NCBI RefSeq assembly: GCF_014199305.1
Contig: NZ_JACIJK010000001.1
Location: 372,001-436,000, forward strand
Direction: 5' to 3'
DNA length: 64,000 nucleotides
Origin: Sphingomonas aerophila
Lineage (GTDB): Bacteria; Pseudomonadota; Alphaproteobacteria; Sphingomonadales; Sphingomonadaceae
A model generated the notes under the pieces. It saw nothing but the letters and a program-made list of their open reading frames with translations, searched no databases and was not told the DNA's origin. Position numbers and translations under genes: made by a program. This document shows, piece after piece, positions 25,185 to 33,024 of this stretch. Within the stretch, counting starts at the first letter, position 1. The number at the start of each line of letters is the position of its first letter.

Positions 25185-26734
25185 TGACCGCGTTAGGGGA
25201 CGTCGGCGCGCTGGCGCACGGGCATGGGTGGCAGGTTGATCAAAGCGCGCGCAACGCGCTGATCGACAGCTATGACCTGCAGTCGCTGCGCGCTAACGAG
25301 GCGCTGAACCAGATCACTGAGTTCGCCGCGGCGCTGTGTGGCACGTCGGTCGCGCTCGTCAGCCTGGTCGATGAAACGCATCAGCGCTTTCTGGCGCGGG
25401 CCGGCACGCAACTGGACGGCACGCCCCGCGCCGTGTCCTTTTGCCAGCACGCGATGATGGGCGACGACATCATGGTCGTGCCCGATGCCCGCGAAGACCC
25501 GCGCTTTGCCGACAACGACCTGGTCACGGGAGAGCCAAGGATCCGTTTCTACGCGGGCGCGCCGCTGCGGACGGAGGACGGCGTGCCGTTGGGGTCGTTG
25601 TGCGTCATCGACGGCAAGCCCCGGCCCGAAGGCCTGACGCCCCTGCAACGGCAGGGGCTGACCACGCTGGCGGCGAGCGTGATGGCCCGGTTGCGCGACA
25701 CACGCGACGCGGCCGCGTCCCGCCATGCCGAAAGCGATGCGCGTCGGCAGCTGGACGATTCGGAGTCCCGCTTTCACACGCTGGCCGACACCATGCCGCA
25801 GATGGTGTGGTCGACGCTGCCGGACGGCTATCACGATTACTACAACGCGCGCTGGTATGAATTCACCGGCACCACCCCGGGCACCACCGACGGCGAAGGG
25901 TGGAGCGACATGTTCCACCCTGACGACCGGGAGCGCGCCTGGATCACATGGCGCCATTCGCTCACGACCGGTGAGCCATACCAGATCGAATATCGCCTGC
26001 GGCACTTCGATGGCACCTATCGATGGGTACTTGGCCGCGCGCTGCCGATCCGCGACGACGCGGGGCGGATCACGCGCTGGTTCGGAACCTGTACCGATGT
26101 TCACGAGCAGAAGCTGGCGGCCGAAGAGCGTGAGCTGGTGGCGCAGGAACTGGCCCACCGGATCAAGAACATCTTTGCCGTGATCTCCGGCCTGATCACC
26201 TTTGCTGCGCGGGCCCGCCCCGAGATCGCGGGGGTTGCGGCGGACCTGCGCGATCGCATCACGGCGCTGGGCCGTGCGCACGACTTTGTGCGGCCCCATA
26301 GCCTGGCCTCGCGGCCCAGCCTGCAACAGGATAGCCTGCTGGGCCTGCTGACCCAGCTGTTCGCGCCCTATCAGCAGGGTGGCGAGCGGATCATCATTAC
26401 CGGCGATGACGTGCTGATCGACGATCGGTCTGCAACACCGCTGGCACTGCTTTTCCACGAACTTGCCACCAACGCCGTGAAATATGGCGCCCTGTCGACC
26501 GGGTCGGGGACTGTTTCGCTCCACGTGACGGTAGAGAACGACAAGACGCTTATGACCTGGACGGAGATGGGCGGGCCAGCGATCAGCCAGGCGCGCTCCG
26601 ATTCAGGATTCGGATCACAGCTGGTTGAACTCGCCGTGGTCCGTCAATTGGGCGGAACGGTTACGCGTGAATGGCTGGAAAGCGGACTGAAGCTGGCGGT
26701 GCAGGTGCCCGTGCTATCGCTTAGGCGGCCCTGA
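25184..26734 (+). CDS. HWE family sensor histidine kinase with GAF and PAS domains
   Basis: Cytosolic sensor kinase of 516 residues from the ATG at 25184. A GAF domain lies about residues 40-185, a PAS/PAC domain about 200-315, and the kinase core follows. The phosphoacceptor is His325 in ELAHRIKN. The catalytic domain has the N box FHELATNAVKYGAL and the WxE of the HWE class (MTWTEMGGP). No membrane segment was seen. It overlaps the ssb stop by 1 bp and is convergent with a response regulator (14-bp overlap of ends), its likely partner. HWE kinases often feed the alphaproteobacterial general stress response. Confidence 0.92.
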   Translation: MTALGDVGALAHGHGWQVDQSARNALIDSYDLQSLRANEALNQITEFAAALCGTSVALVSLVDETHQRFLARAGTQLDGTPRAVSFCQHAMMGDDIMVVPDAREDPRFADNDLVTGEPRIRFYAGAPLRTEDGVPLGSLCVIDGKPRPEGLTPLQRQGLTTLAASVMARLRDTRDAAASRHAESDARRQLDDSESRFHTLADTMPQMVWSTLPDGYHDYYNARWYEFTGTTPGTTDGEGWSDMFHPDDRERAWITWRHSLTTGEPYQIEYRLRHFDGTYRWVLGRALPIRDDAGRITRWFGTCTDVHEQKLAAEERELVAQELAHRIKNIFAVISGLITFAARARPEIAGVAADLRDRITALGRAHDFVRPHSLASRPSLQQDSLLGLLTQLFAPYQQGGERIIITGDDVLIDDRSATPLALLFHELATNAVKYGALSTGSGTVSLHVTVENDKTLMTWTEMGGPAISQARSDSGFGSQLVELAVVRQLGGTVTREWLESGLKLAVQVPVLSLRRP

Positions 26735-27119
26735 TCTCGTTCAATTGGCCGGTGTGCTGCCGGCCGGCCATCGCGGCTTGGGCTGTCAGGGCCGCGGCGG
26801 CGAGAATGGCCGCCTCACTGAACGGCTTACGGATGAAGCCGAGCGCTCCCTTGGGGTCGCTGATTTGGGTCGGGTTGGCGGTCACGTACACGACCTTGAT
26901 CCCGTAATCTGCCGCAATGCGCTCTGCGATCTCCGGTCCGGTTGGGCCGTCGCGCAAATTCACATCAATAAAGGCGAAGTCGGCAGCAGCCGCCGCTTGC
27001 AAGGCACTGTCCCGGTCGGCGGCGATGGCCACCACCGTATAGCCGGCGTCCATCAGGATACGCTCGAGATCGAGAGCTACGAAGATTTCGTCTTCAACGA
27101 TGAGCGCGGTGCGTGACAT
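26721..27119 (-). CDS. Single-domain response regulator
   Basis: A receiver-only protein of 132 residues. Glu9-Asp10 form the acidic pair, Asp52 (FIDVNLRDG) is the phosphoacceptor, Thr80 and Lys98 (IRKPF) are the switch residues. It lacks an output domain, so it probably acts as a phosphate shuttle or sink for the convergent HWE kinase. It does not have the FATGUY motif of the SdrG-like regulators of sphingomonads. The ATG at 27119 is chosen because the receiver starts there. A GGAAC-N17-GTT element sits just upstream, in the region where an upstream start would lie. Confidence 0.92.
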   Translation of the reverse strand: MSRTALIVEDEIFVALDLERILMDAGYTVVAIAADRDSALQAAAAADFAFIDVNLRDGPTGPEIAERIAADYGIKVVYVTANPTQISDPKGALGFIRKPFSEAAILAAAALTAQAAMAGRQHTGQLNEIRAA

Positions 27120-27134
27120 GATTACTGCGTGGCT

Positions 27135-27159
27135 AACTTGGATAAAGGCCATTCGTTCC
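27135..27159 (-). promoter_or_regulatory. EcfG-type promoter for the response regulator
   Basis: On the minus strand GGAAC (27155-27159) is followed after 17 bp by GTT (27135-27137), matching the alphaproteobacterial EcfG consensus GGAAC-N16/17-(C)GTT. The start codon is 15 bp further on, so the leader would be very short. Confidence 0.5.
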
Positions 27160-27214
27160 ATGTCTGGAATCCGACACAAGCCCGTGTTTCGTCCGCACCG
27201 ATTATTCCGAACGT

Positions 27215-27239
27215 GGAACGACGCAGCGATTTCGTGGTT
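27215..27239 (+). promoter_or_regulatory. EcfG-type promoter for the small lipoprotein
   Basis: GGAAC (27215-27219) and GTT (27237-27239) are 17 bp apart, matching the EcfG consensus. The lipoprotein ATG lies 8 bp after the -10, so the message would be leaderless or nearly so. The motif diverges from the one at 27135-27159. Confidence 0.45.
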
Positions 27240-27247
27240 TTCCTGGC

Positions 27248-27583
27248 ATGATACGGCTGGCCACAATTCCCGCTCTCGTGCTGCTTGCCGGTTGCGGCGG
27301 CGAACCCGCCCGTCAACCGAAGCCGACGCCATCGCCCACCGCATCGGGCTATATTGCGCGTGTTCAGGCGCTGCCCGAGGGTCAGCGACGAGGTGTGCTG
27401 TTTCGTGCGATCCGGGGTGGTACCGCCGGCGCGTCGTGCCAGGGTGTCACCAAAACCGAAGCCGTCGCCCCCGATGCGAGCGGGCGTCCCGGCTGGCGAG
27501 TGACCTGCGACGAGGGCGGACGCTTCTTCGTCAGCCTGTCCGATGGCGGCACGGCGGAGGTCACCAGCGCACCGGCGAAGTGA
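27248..27583 (+). CDS. Small hypothetical lipoprotein
   Basis: A 111-residue protein with a lipoprotein signal peptide: MIRLATIPALVLLAGC, lipobox Cys16. A Pro/Thr-rich linker (about 20-34) precedes a small domain with two further cysteines (about residues 63 and 87), possibly a disulfide. The family was not recognised. An EcfG-type motif just upstream suggests stress induction. No ribosome binding site precedes the ATG, in line with a leaderless message. Confidence 0.75.
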   Translation: MIRLATIPALVLLAGCGGEPARQPKPTPSPTASGYIARVQALPEGQRRGVLFRAIRGGTAGASCQGVTKTEAVAPDASGRPGWRVTCDEGGRFFVSLSDGGTAEVTSAPAK

Positions 27584-27610
27584 TCCGCGCTTTTTGAGTT
27601 CCAACAAGCG

Positions 27611-29074
27611 TCAGAACAGCCCAGGCGTTTCGCGCTGCGCGGTGCTTGGCCGGTCGGGCGTCAACAGGTCGCGTCTGACAGCGCTATTGAGCGATTGAGT
27701 GCCCGAGGTGGCGGTCGCGATGCGGGTGCACGGCTTCCCTTCGATGAAGTCCAGCGCTGCACGCGTCGACGCCTCACGCGGATCGCCGAGCTGGAAGGCG
27801 ATGTCGTCACCTGCCTGGCAGCTCGCTTCCACATAGCCGGCAAGACCGTTGAAATACGCGCCCTGCCGCGCCGCATTCTGCAACGAGAACGAAATCACCC
27901 GCAGCCGATCGTCACACGCCGGTCGATCAAGCGCGATCTGGCCGACAGGCTTGCCATAGGTATTGGTCCCGATCAGCGCGGAGGCACTGTGCAGATAGGG
28001 CGTGAAGGCGTTGATGACGTATTCGCTGGCAGAGGCGGTGCTGTGGGTGCCGATAAAGGCGACGCGGGTCGGTGCGACCGATTGAGGCTGCACGGTGAAG
28101 TTCGTGGTCTCGTCGTTTGACGCCTTTTCCGGGCGGAAGCTTGTATAAGCCTGCACGTCGCTGTTGCTGCGACCGCCGCCCAGCAGATTGGTCAGCAGTT
28201 CCGCGATGGAGATCAGCCCGCCGCCATTGTAGCGCATGTCCACGACGATGTCTGACACACCCGCCGATTTGAAGCTGGCGAATGCGCTACGCAACGCCGG
28301 GTCCGCAGTGCTGATGAAGGTGCGCAGGTTCACATAGCCGATGCGGCGACCGCCATCGTTGATGATCTGAGCGCCATAGCGGCTGGACACAGGAGTCAGG
28401 CTGAACTCCTGCTTGGCGACGGACGCGGTACGCACCGTCCCGTCCGTGTTGCGGAACTGAAATACGCGGGTCGTTCCGACAGAATCGGGACCAAGCGCGT
28501 CCGACACAGCGCTGACACCACCCCCCGCATACAGGCTGGTGACGGTGCGAAGATTGTCGCTGCTGGTGCCGATGGCCACCAGCTCGGTACCCCGATCCAT
28601 TCCGGCGGCGAAGCCGGTGCCGCCTTCAAAAGCCTCGGTGATGAACAGGCGACCGCTTGTATCGAGTGCCAGCCGCACACCGATGCCCGCGCTCGATCCG
28701 CTGTCATAATAGGCGTTCTCGTCTGCGATCGAGGTCAGGTAGGTGAAGTATCGATCTTTGTTCTGGCTACGCGCGGTCTGGGTCAGCGCGTCGAGGTACG
28801 TGTCGACACTGGAATAGCCGTTCGGGTCGAGGCTGGTCGGCAGAGTCTCGGGGAAAAGATACCATTCCTTCATCTGGGCAAGCACCCAGTCCTGCCGCTC
28901 GCGAAGGGTGCAACCGGCGGCCGTGCTGGTCGGCGCGGGGGTGGGCGTCGGCGTCGCACTGGGCGATGGTGTCGGACCGGTCAACGTTGCGCCGCCGCCG
29001 GAACCACCGCCGCCGCCACAGGCCGACAGCGTCGCAGCCAATGCCATCCAAGCTGCTGTCCGCCCCAAATGCAT
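27611..29074 (-). CDS. S41 family peptidase, lipoprotein
   Basis: A 487-residue exported serine protease of the C-terminal processing peptidase family. The lipoprotein signal runs from MHLGRTAAW to LSAC (Cys about residue 19), followed by a Gly-rich and Pro/Thr-rich linker. A PDZ-like region precedes the protease domain, with GRRIGYVNLRTF and VVDMRYNGGG. The catalytic Ser lies in HSTASASEY and the Lys in NTYGKPVGQ. The ATG at 29074 is chosen over 29134 because the signal peptide begins there. Substrates are unknown. Confidence 0.9.
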   Translation of the reverse strand: MHLGRTAAWMALAATLSACGGGGGSGGGATLTGPTPSPSATPTPTPAPTSTAAGCTLRERQDWVLAQMKEWYLFPETLPTSLDPNGYSSVDTYLDALTQTARSQNKDRYFTYLTSIADENAYYDSGSSAGIGVRLALDTSGRLFITEAFEGGTGFAAGMDRGTELVAIGTSSDNLRTVTSLYAGGGVSAVSDALGPDSVGTTRVFQFRNTDGTVRTASVAKQEFSLTPVSSRYGAQIINDGGRRIGYVNLRTFISTADPALRSAFASFKSAGVSDIVVDMRYNGGGLISIAELLTNLLGGGRSNSDVQAYTSFRPEKASNDETTNFTVQPQSVAPTRVAFIGTHSTASASEYVINAFTPYLHSASALIGTNTYGKPVGQIALDRPACDDRLRVISFSLQNAARQGAYFNGLAGYVEASCQAGDDIAFQLGDPREASTRAALDFIEGKPCTRIATATSGTQSLNSAVRRDLLTPDRPSTAQRETPGLF

Positions 29075-29163
29075 ACAAACTTCTCCCCGGGAACACAGAA
29101 GGTTAGCGGGTAGTTTGCGGGTGGGCAATATCACATCGCAGGCCCCGCCAGGGTAGTGTCAGC

Positions 29164-29188
29164 GCAACCGCCGGCCTTGCCGCTCGTT
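29164..29188 (+). promoter_or_regulatory. EcfG-like promoter before the DUF892 gene
   Basis: GCAAC (29164-29168) and CGTT (29185-29188) are separated by exactly 16 bp. This differs from the EcfG consensus by one base in the -35. DUF892 (YciF-type) proteins are classic general stress proteins. Confidence 0.4.
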
Positions 29189-29246
29189 ATTGGGTCAGGC
29201 CCGGCGACGAACGCGGGGTCTTCCGTTTGCACCGAAGGAATGCGTC

Positions 29247-29762
29247 ATGGGCCTGTTTTCTGCCGACATCGCGACGTTCGAAGAACTGTACCTCCATCAG
29301 CTCGAGGACATCTATTACGCCGAGCAGCAGATCACCAAGGCTCTGCCCAAGATGATCAGCAAGGCGACCGATCTGCAGTTGAAGCAGGGCTTCGAAACGC
29401 ATCTTCGTGAAACCGAAGGACAGATCGAGCGGCTGAAGCAGGTATTCCAGCTGGAGAACATGGAGCCCAAGGGCGTCACTTGCCCTGCGATCGACGGCAT
29501 TATTAAGGAAGCCAATGAGTTGGCGGGCGAGATTTCGGACAAGAATGTGCTCGACGCCGCCCTCACGGCCGCCGCGCAGGCCGTCGAACATTATGAGATC
29601 AGCCGCTATGGCACGCTGATCGCCTGGGCACGCCAGCTCGGCAAGGACCAGGCTGCGACCATCTTTGAAGCCACGCTGGCCGAGGAAAAGGCGACGGATG
29701 CGAAGCTCACCGAGCTTGCCGAGCGCGGCGTCAACGCGCGCGCGGAATCGACGGCCGCCTGA
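29247..29762 (+). CDS. DUF892 ferritin-like stress protein (YciE/YciF family)
   Basis: A 171-residue, all-helical ferritin-like protein. Metal-type residues appear in LHQLEDIYYAEQQITK (about residues 16-31), ETHLRETEGQIERL (about 50-63) and the later AVEHYEISRYG and FEATLAEEKATD. These four helices match the YciE/YciF family. GAAGGA lies before the ATG at 29247, which is preferred over the upstream ORF start. It is likely cytosolic and stress-induced. Iron binding is predicted, not shown. Confidence 0.92.
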   Translation: MGLFSADIATFEELYLHQLEDIYYAEQQITKALPKMISKATDLQLKQGFETHLRETEGQIERLKQVFQLENMEPKGVTCPAIDGIIKEANELAGEISDKNVLDAALTAAAQAVEHYEISRYGTLIAWARQLGKDQAATIFEATLAEEKATDAKLTELAERGVNARAESTAA

Positions 29763-29766
29763 TCGA

Positions 29767-30204
29767 TCAGTGCTGCGGCGGCGATTGAAGCCGGCGCAGC
29801 GTTTCGGGGTCTGGTTGCCCATCGAAGAAGCGGCGAAGCGCTTGCCGGAACGGCTCCTTCGCGGCGCCTTCTGCAGCTTCGGCGAATAGGGTCAGGGATG
29901 ATCGGAGCTTGACCGCGTCGATCGAGCCAAAGATCTGCTCGGCCGTGCCAGATGCCGCCGCCGCGATGTTGGTGACTTCGACCAGACGCGGCCCCAGCAC
30001 CGGGTGCGCCAGAAACGCCTGTGCTTCGTCAAGCGAGCCGATCGCATAGCGCATGGCGGTTTCGCTGCGCCCCAGCCCGGCGATCTGGGGAAAGATCCAC
30101 CACATCCAGTGGCTGGCCTTGCGGCCGCGGGTCAATTCGGCACGGGCATCGGCCCAGCTATGCTGTTGAGCGAGGACAAAGCGCGCGAGATCGTGCGAGT
30201 TCAT
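29767..30204 (-). CDS. DUF1810 family protein
   Basis: A 145-residue soluble protein of the DUF1810 family. Features are LARFVLAQQHSWADARAEL near the start, then KASHWMWWIFPQIAGLGRS (about 33-51) and LGPRLVEVTNIA. The ATG at 30204 gives the family start (MNSHDLARFV). The longer ORF from 30273 would run into the divergent PEBP gene. Function is unknown, although calpastatin-like annotation is common. It is convergent with the DUF892 gene, 4 bp apart. Confidence 0.9.
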   Translation of the reverse strand: MNSHDLARFVLAQQHSWADARAELTRGRKASHWMWWIFPQIAGLGRSETAMRYAIGSLDEAQAFLAHPVLGPRLVEVTNIAAAASGTAEQIFGSIDAVKLRSSLTLFAEAAEGAAKEPFRQALRRFFDGQPDPETLRRLQSPPQH

Positions 30205-30261
30205 CTGCGGCCAACGCGCCGCGCCGGGCGTTGGATGCCCTGACAAGGATGGAGGTGCCCG

Positions 30262-30876
30262 ATGCTTGAACATGTTCCCGCGTGGCTGGGCAAGGCGCTG
30301 TCGGGCGCGCGGGCCGGCACGGAGAAGCTTGCGGCAGGGCGGCCGGACCTTGGGGCGGACCTGGCGAGCGTGACGCTAAGCAGCACCGCCTTTGCGAATG
30401 GCGCTCGCTTGCCGGAGCGCTTCACCGCCGATGGCGAGGGGGACTCACCGCCGCTGCTGTGGCGGGATCCTCCGGCCGGAACAGACCGTCTGGTGTTGCT
30501 GGTCGAGGACGCTGACGCACCGACGCCGCAGCCCTTGGTGCACGCGGTCGTGTGGGGCTTGCCGGCCGAGGCGGGGTCACTCGCCGAGGGCGCCATCATC
30601 GACGACGGAACGGCGGGCATTCGCATCGGCCACAATTCATTTGGGCGCAGGGGCTGGCTGCCGCCCGATCCACCGACCGGGCATGGACAGCATCGTTACG
30701 TCTTTCAGTTGTTTGCAATCGGGCCAGGCGCCGATGATCCGGGCGAAGATCCCGGACGTAGCGCGGTGCTGGATGCGATCACAGGGCATGTGTTGGGAAT
30801 AGGAGTGCTGGTGGGCACATATTCGCGTGGAGAAGAAGCGCCAGTCGGGCCCGTCGGGGCGACATCGCCGGCCTGA
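30262..30876 (+). CDS. YbhB/YbcL family (PEBP-like) protein
   Basis: A 204-residue protein of the Raf kinase inhibitor-like/PEBP fold. Conserved parts are ADGEGDSPPLLWRDPP (about 55-70), LLVEDADAPTPQPLVHAVVW (about 76-95) and the HRYVFQLFAIG strand (about 149-159), with the ligand-pocket Asp and His present. The bacterial family has no agreed role. It starts 57 bp from the divergent DUF1810 gene. No signal peptide was seen. Confidence 0.9.
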   Translation: MLEHVPAWLGKALSGARAGTEKLAAGRPDLGADLASVTLSSTAFANGARLPERFTADGEGDSPPLLWRDPPAGTDRLVLLVEDADAPTPQPLVHAVVWGLPAEAGSLAEGAIIDDGTAGIRIGHNSFGRRGWLPPDPPTGHGQHRYVFQLFAIGPGADDPGEDPGRSAVLDAITGHVLGIGVLVGTYSRGEEAPVGPVGATSPA

Positions 30877-30907
30877 TGCTCTGGCCGGCCCGTTAACCCG
30901 GGCCGGC

Positions 30908-31018
30908 TCAGGCGATTGGGGTGCCTCCAGCCGCGATCAGCATCAGCGTAACCGCGAAGGAGGCAATCCCGACCAGAACGGGGCTGTGCCCCAGTTCGGT
31001 GAACAACCGGTCGCGCAT
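30908..31018 (-). CDS. Very small membrane protein
   Basis: A 36-residue ORF, MRDRLFTELGHSPV followed by one membrane helix (about residues 14-30). It starts 5 bp after the stop of a second tiny ORF, suggesting cotranslation. No family was recognised. Confidence rests on the tandem arrangement and membrane character only. Confidence 0.45.
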   Translation of the reverse strand: MRDRLFTELGHSPVLVGIASFAVTLMLIAAGGTPIA

Positions 31019-31023
31019 GGCGA

Positions 31024-31137
31024 TCACGCGACGATCGGGGAGAGCGGAACCGCGGCGCTGACAGCGACGGCGGCGACGAAGAGCGCGGCAACAGTTGAGA
31101 GGGCGACGCGCTGGAACGATGCGGTGAAGGCGGTCAT
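31024..31137 (-). CDS. Very small membrane or exported protein
   Basis: A 37-residue ORF starting MTAFTASFQR, then one hydrophobic helix (about residues 13-31). GGAG lies about 8 nt before the ATG, a good ribosome binding site that supports real translation. It resembles short sphingomonad proteins of unknown function with a similar MNAF-T start, by recollection only. It is followed by another tiny membrane ORF. Confidence 0.5.
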   Translation of the reverse strand: MTAFTASFQRVALSTVAALFVAAVAVSAAVPLSPIVA

Positions 31138-31312
31138 GGTGTGTACTCCGATCCTGGCTGCGAACCATTCGCCGCCATGCCAGAGTTATTGCACCCACTG
31201 TGCCAATTGCCCGATCATAGCTGTTACAATTACTTACGCCACACCGGGCCAGTCTCACCCCCCAGAACGCCGCCGGGCAGTGGCGAATTGCGCCGATAGT
31301 TGGTGAGTTAGG

Positions 31313-32350
31313 TCAGCCGGCGCAGACCTGGTCGCGGCCATTCGACTTTGCCGCGTAGAGCAGGCGATCAGCCCGGGCGAACGCGTCATCGCTGTGTTCG
31401 TTAGCGACCAGCGCCGTAACGCCGCCGGACAGAGTGATCTGCCGGATCAGGGCCGCCGTTTCGCGAGTCCGGAAGCGCGTGGACGCAACCGCGGCGCGCG
31501 CTGCGTCAAGCAACCTTGCCGCTTCAGCCAGCGTGGTATTGCGCATCAGCACGGCAAACTCCTCACCGCCGTGGCGCGCCACCAAGTGACCCCCAAGCAT
31601 CTCGACCAGCGTCGTTCCGATTGCACGGAGCACGCGGTCGCCGACGCCATGACCATGCTGGTCGTTGATCATCTTGAACCGATCCACATCGCAAATGGCA
31701 ATGCAATCAGGTCCGGGCCCGCTTCGTGTCGACAGCGCTTCCGCCAGCGCTCGCCGGTTTGGAAGACCGGTCAGGGGATCGCGCCGGGCGCTGTCCTGCG
31801 CCTCCGCGAGTTTCTGGCGCAGGATGTCTGCCTCAGCGGTTGCGCTTTCAAGCTTGCTCTCGGCATAGCGCACCCGCGCCATCATGGTGCCGGTAATTCG
31901 GGCGATATCTTCCATTCCGGGCAGGTCTGTCGAGCGACGGATCTCTTCCGCGCTGGCTGCCAGGTCGCGACCGAAGTCGCTGGTCTCGTTTCGCATGTTG
32001 CGCATCATGTCGGCGAAGCCGTCGACCTGCGCCTGGGTTTGCGCGACCAGCTTCTCCGTACGCACGGCCTGGTCGTCTACCGGATCGTCATTTGCCCCGG
32101 CCTGGAGCCTCAGCGGGCCAAAGTTCAGGTTGACGCCGAGTTCGGCCATGTTCTGCCGGCTCAGGCGCAAGCCACGATCGGTGATCCTCGCCACCGCCTG
32201 GGCGAGAGGGCCGTTCGGCTCGGTCAGGACCGTGTAGACAAAGTGGTAGTTCTCTGGCCCCGGGCTCAGGCCATGGTCAGACAGGAAGGCGCCCACACGA
32301 TCATAAAGATTGTCGTCCTTCCGCCGTCCAAAGAAGCCTGCAGCCGCCAC
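31313..32350 (-). CDS. Diguanylate cyclase (GGDEF domain)
   Basis: A 345-residue cytosolic protein. The N-terminal 180 residues are helical with no known sensor domain, including a coiled-coil-like stretch before the GGDEF domain. The C-terminal domain (about 185-345) has DPLTGLPNRRAL, the nucleotide-binding DVDRFKMINDQHGHGVGD and the active-site GGEEF, so it should make cyclic di-GMP. No RxxD inhibitory site was obvious just before GGEEF (VARHGGEEF). No membrane segment was seen. Confidence 0.93.
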   Translation of the reverse strand: MAAAGFFGRRKDDNLYDRVGAFLSDHGLSPGPENYHFVYTVLTEPNGPLAQAVARITDRGLRLSRQNMAELGVNLNFGPLRLQAGANDDPVDDQAVRTEKLVAQTQAQVDGFADMMRNMRNETSDFGRDLAASAEEIRRSTDLPGMEDIARITGTMMARVRYAESKLESATAEADILRQKLAEAQDSARRDPLTGLPNRRALAEALSTRSGPGPDCIAICDVDRFKMINDQHGHGVGDRVLRAIGTTLVEMLGGHLVARHGGEEFAVLMRNTTLAEAARLLDAARAAVASTRFRTRETAALIRQITLSGGVTALVANEHSDDAFARADRLLYAAKSNGRDQVCAG

Positions 32351-32414
32351 GAGTGTCCCTCCGCAAGCGGCGGCTTAGCGAGAAAGGGTTAGCAACGAAT
32401 GACCAAAGTGTCGG

Positions 32415-32963
32415 TCAGCGGCGCAACTTCTGCACTGCTTCGAGTGTCAGGCGGACATGCTCGGCGGGATTGAGGTCGTCATGCACGAACGCTACGCGCC
32501 CGTTGCGCCCGATCACGTAGCTGGTGCGCCGGGTCATGCCGCTGGCGCTGCCATCGGGCTTCTTTAGCTGAACGTCGTAGCTCCCGACCACGGCAGGGCT
32601 CGCGGCGGCGACGGCGAACTTGCCGGCGCACATCTGGCTGGAGAACGCCTCGAGCTGGTCGACATTGCCCGCCGTCATCCCGATCACGGTCGCGCCGGCC
32701 TTGGTGAAGGAGGGGACCGCCTCGGCGAACGCATGCGCTTCGGCATTGCAGCCGCCGGTGAAGGCGGCGGGGAAGAAGTACAGCACCACCGGCCCTTTCT
32801 TCAGCGCGTCCTGCAGGTGCACCGAGATCGGCTTGCCCGCCCGTGCGCCCTTGGCCGCGAAGTCCGGTGCCACCGCGCCCGGGCTAAGTGCCGCAAGCGC
32901 CGGCGCAGCGGCGAACAGGCAGGCGGCGGCAACGGACAGAAAGGCGCGGCGCATGGGCAACAA
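32415..32963 (-). CDS. Exported peroxiredoxin (AhpC/TSA type)
   Basis: A 182-residue thiol peroxidase with a signal peptide (MLPMRRAFLSVAAACLF to about residue 24). The peroxidatic Cys72 lies in FFPAAFTGGC, a variant of the PxxxT-x-x-C motif, and a second Cys is near residue 111 (SQMCAG). The thioredoxin fold continues with RTSYVIGRNGRVAFVHDDL. It is predicted to be periplasmic, where it would remove peroxides. An ATG at 32954 (MRRAFLS) is an equally good start. Confidence 0.9.
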   Translation of the reverse strand: MLPMRRAFLSVAAACLFAAAPALAALSPGAVAPDFAAKGARAGKPISVHLQDALKKGPVVLYFFPAAFTGGCNAEAHAFAEAVPSFTKAGATVIGMTAGNVDQLEAFSSQMCAGKFAVAAASPAVVGSYDVQLKKPDGSASGMTRRTSYVIGRNGRVAFVHDDLNPAEHVRLTLEAVQKLRR

Positions 32964-33024
32964 CTCCGAGGCGGGATAGCGTCGCAGTCTAGCCTATCCC
33001 GTTCCCCCGCGATAGGCAGCCGTC

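Noticed and set aside
26721..27119. The response regulator as an SdrG/FATGUY-type regulator
   Set aside because: The sequence after the conserved Lys is IRKPFSEAA and lacks the FATG-x-Y motif.
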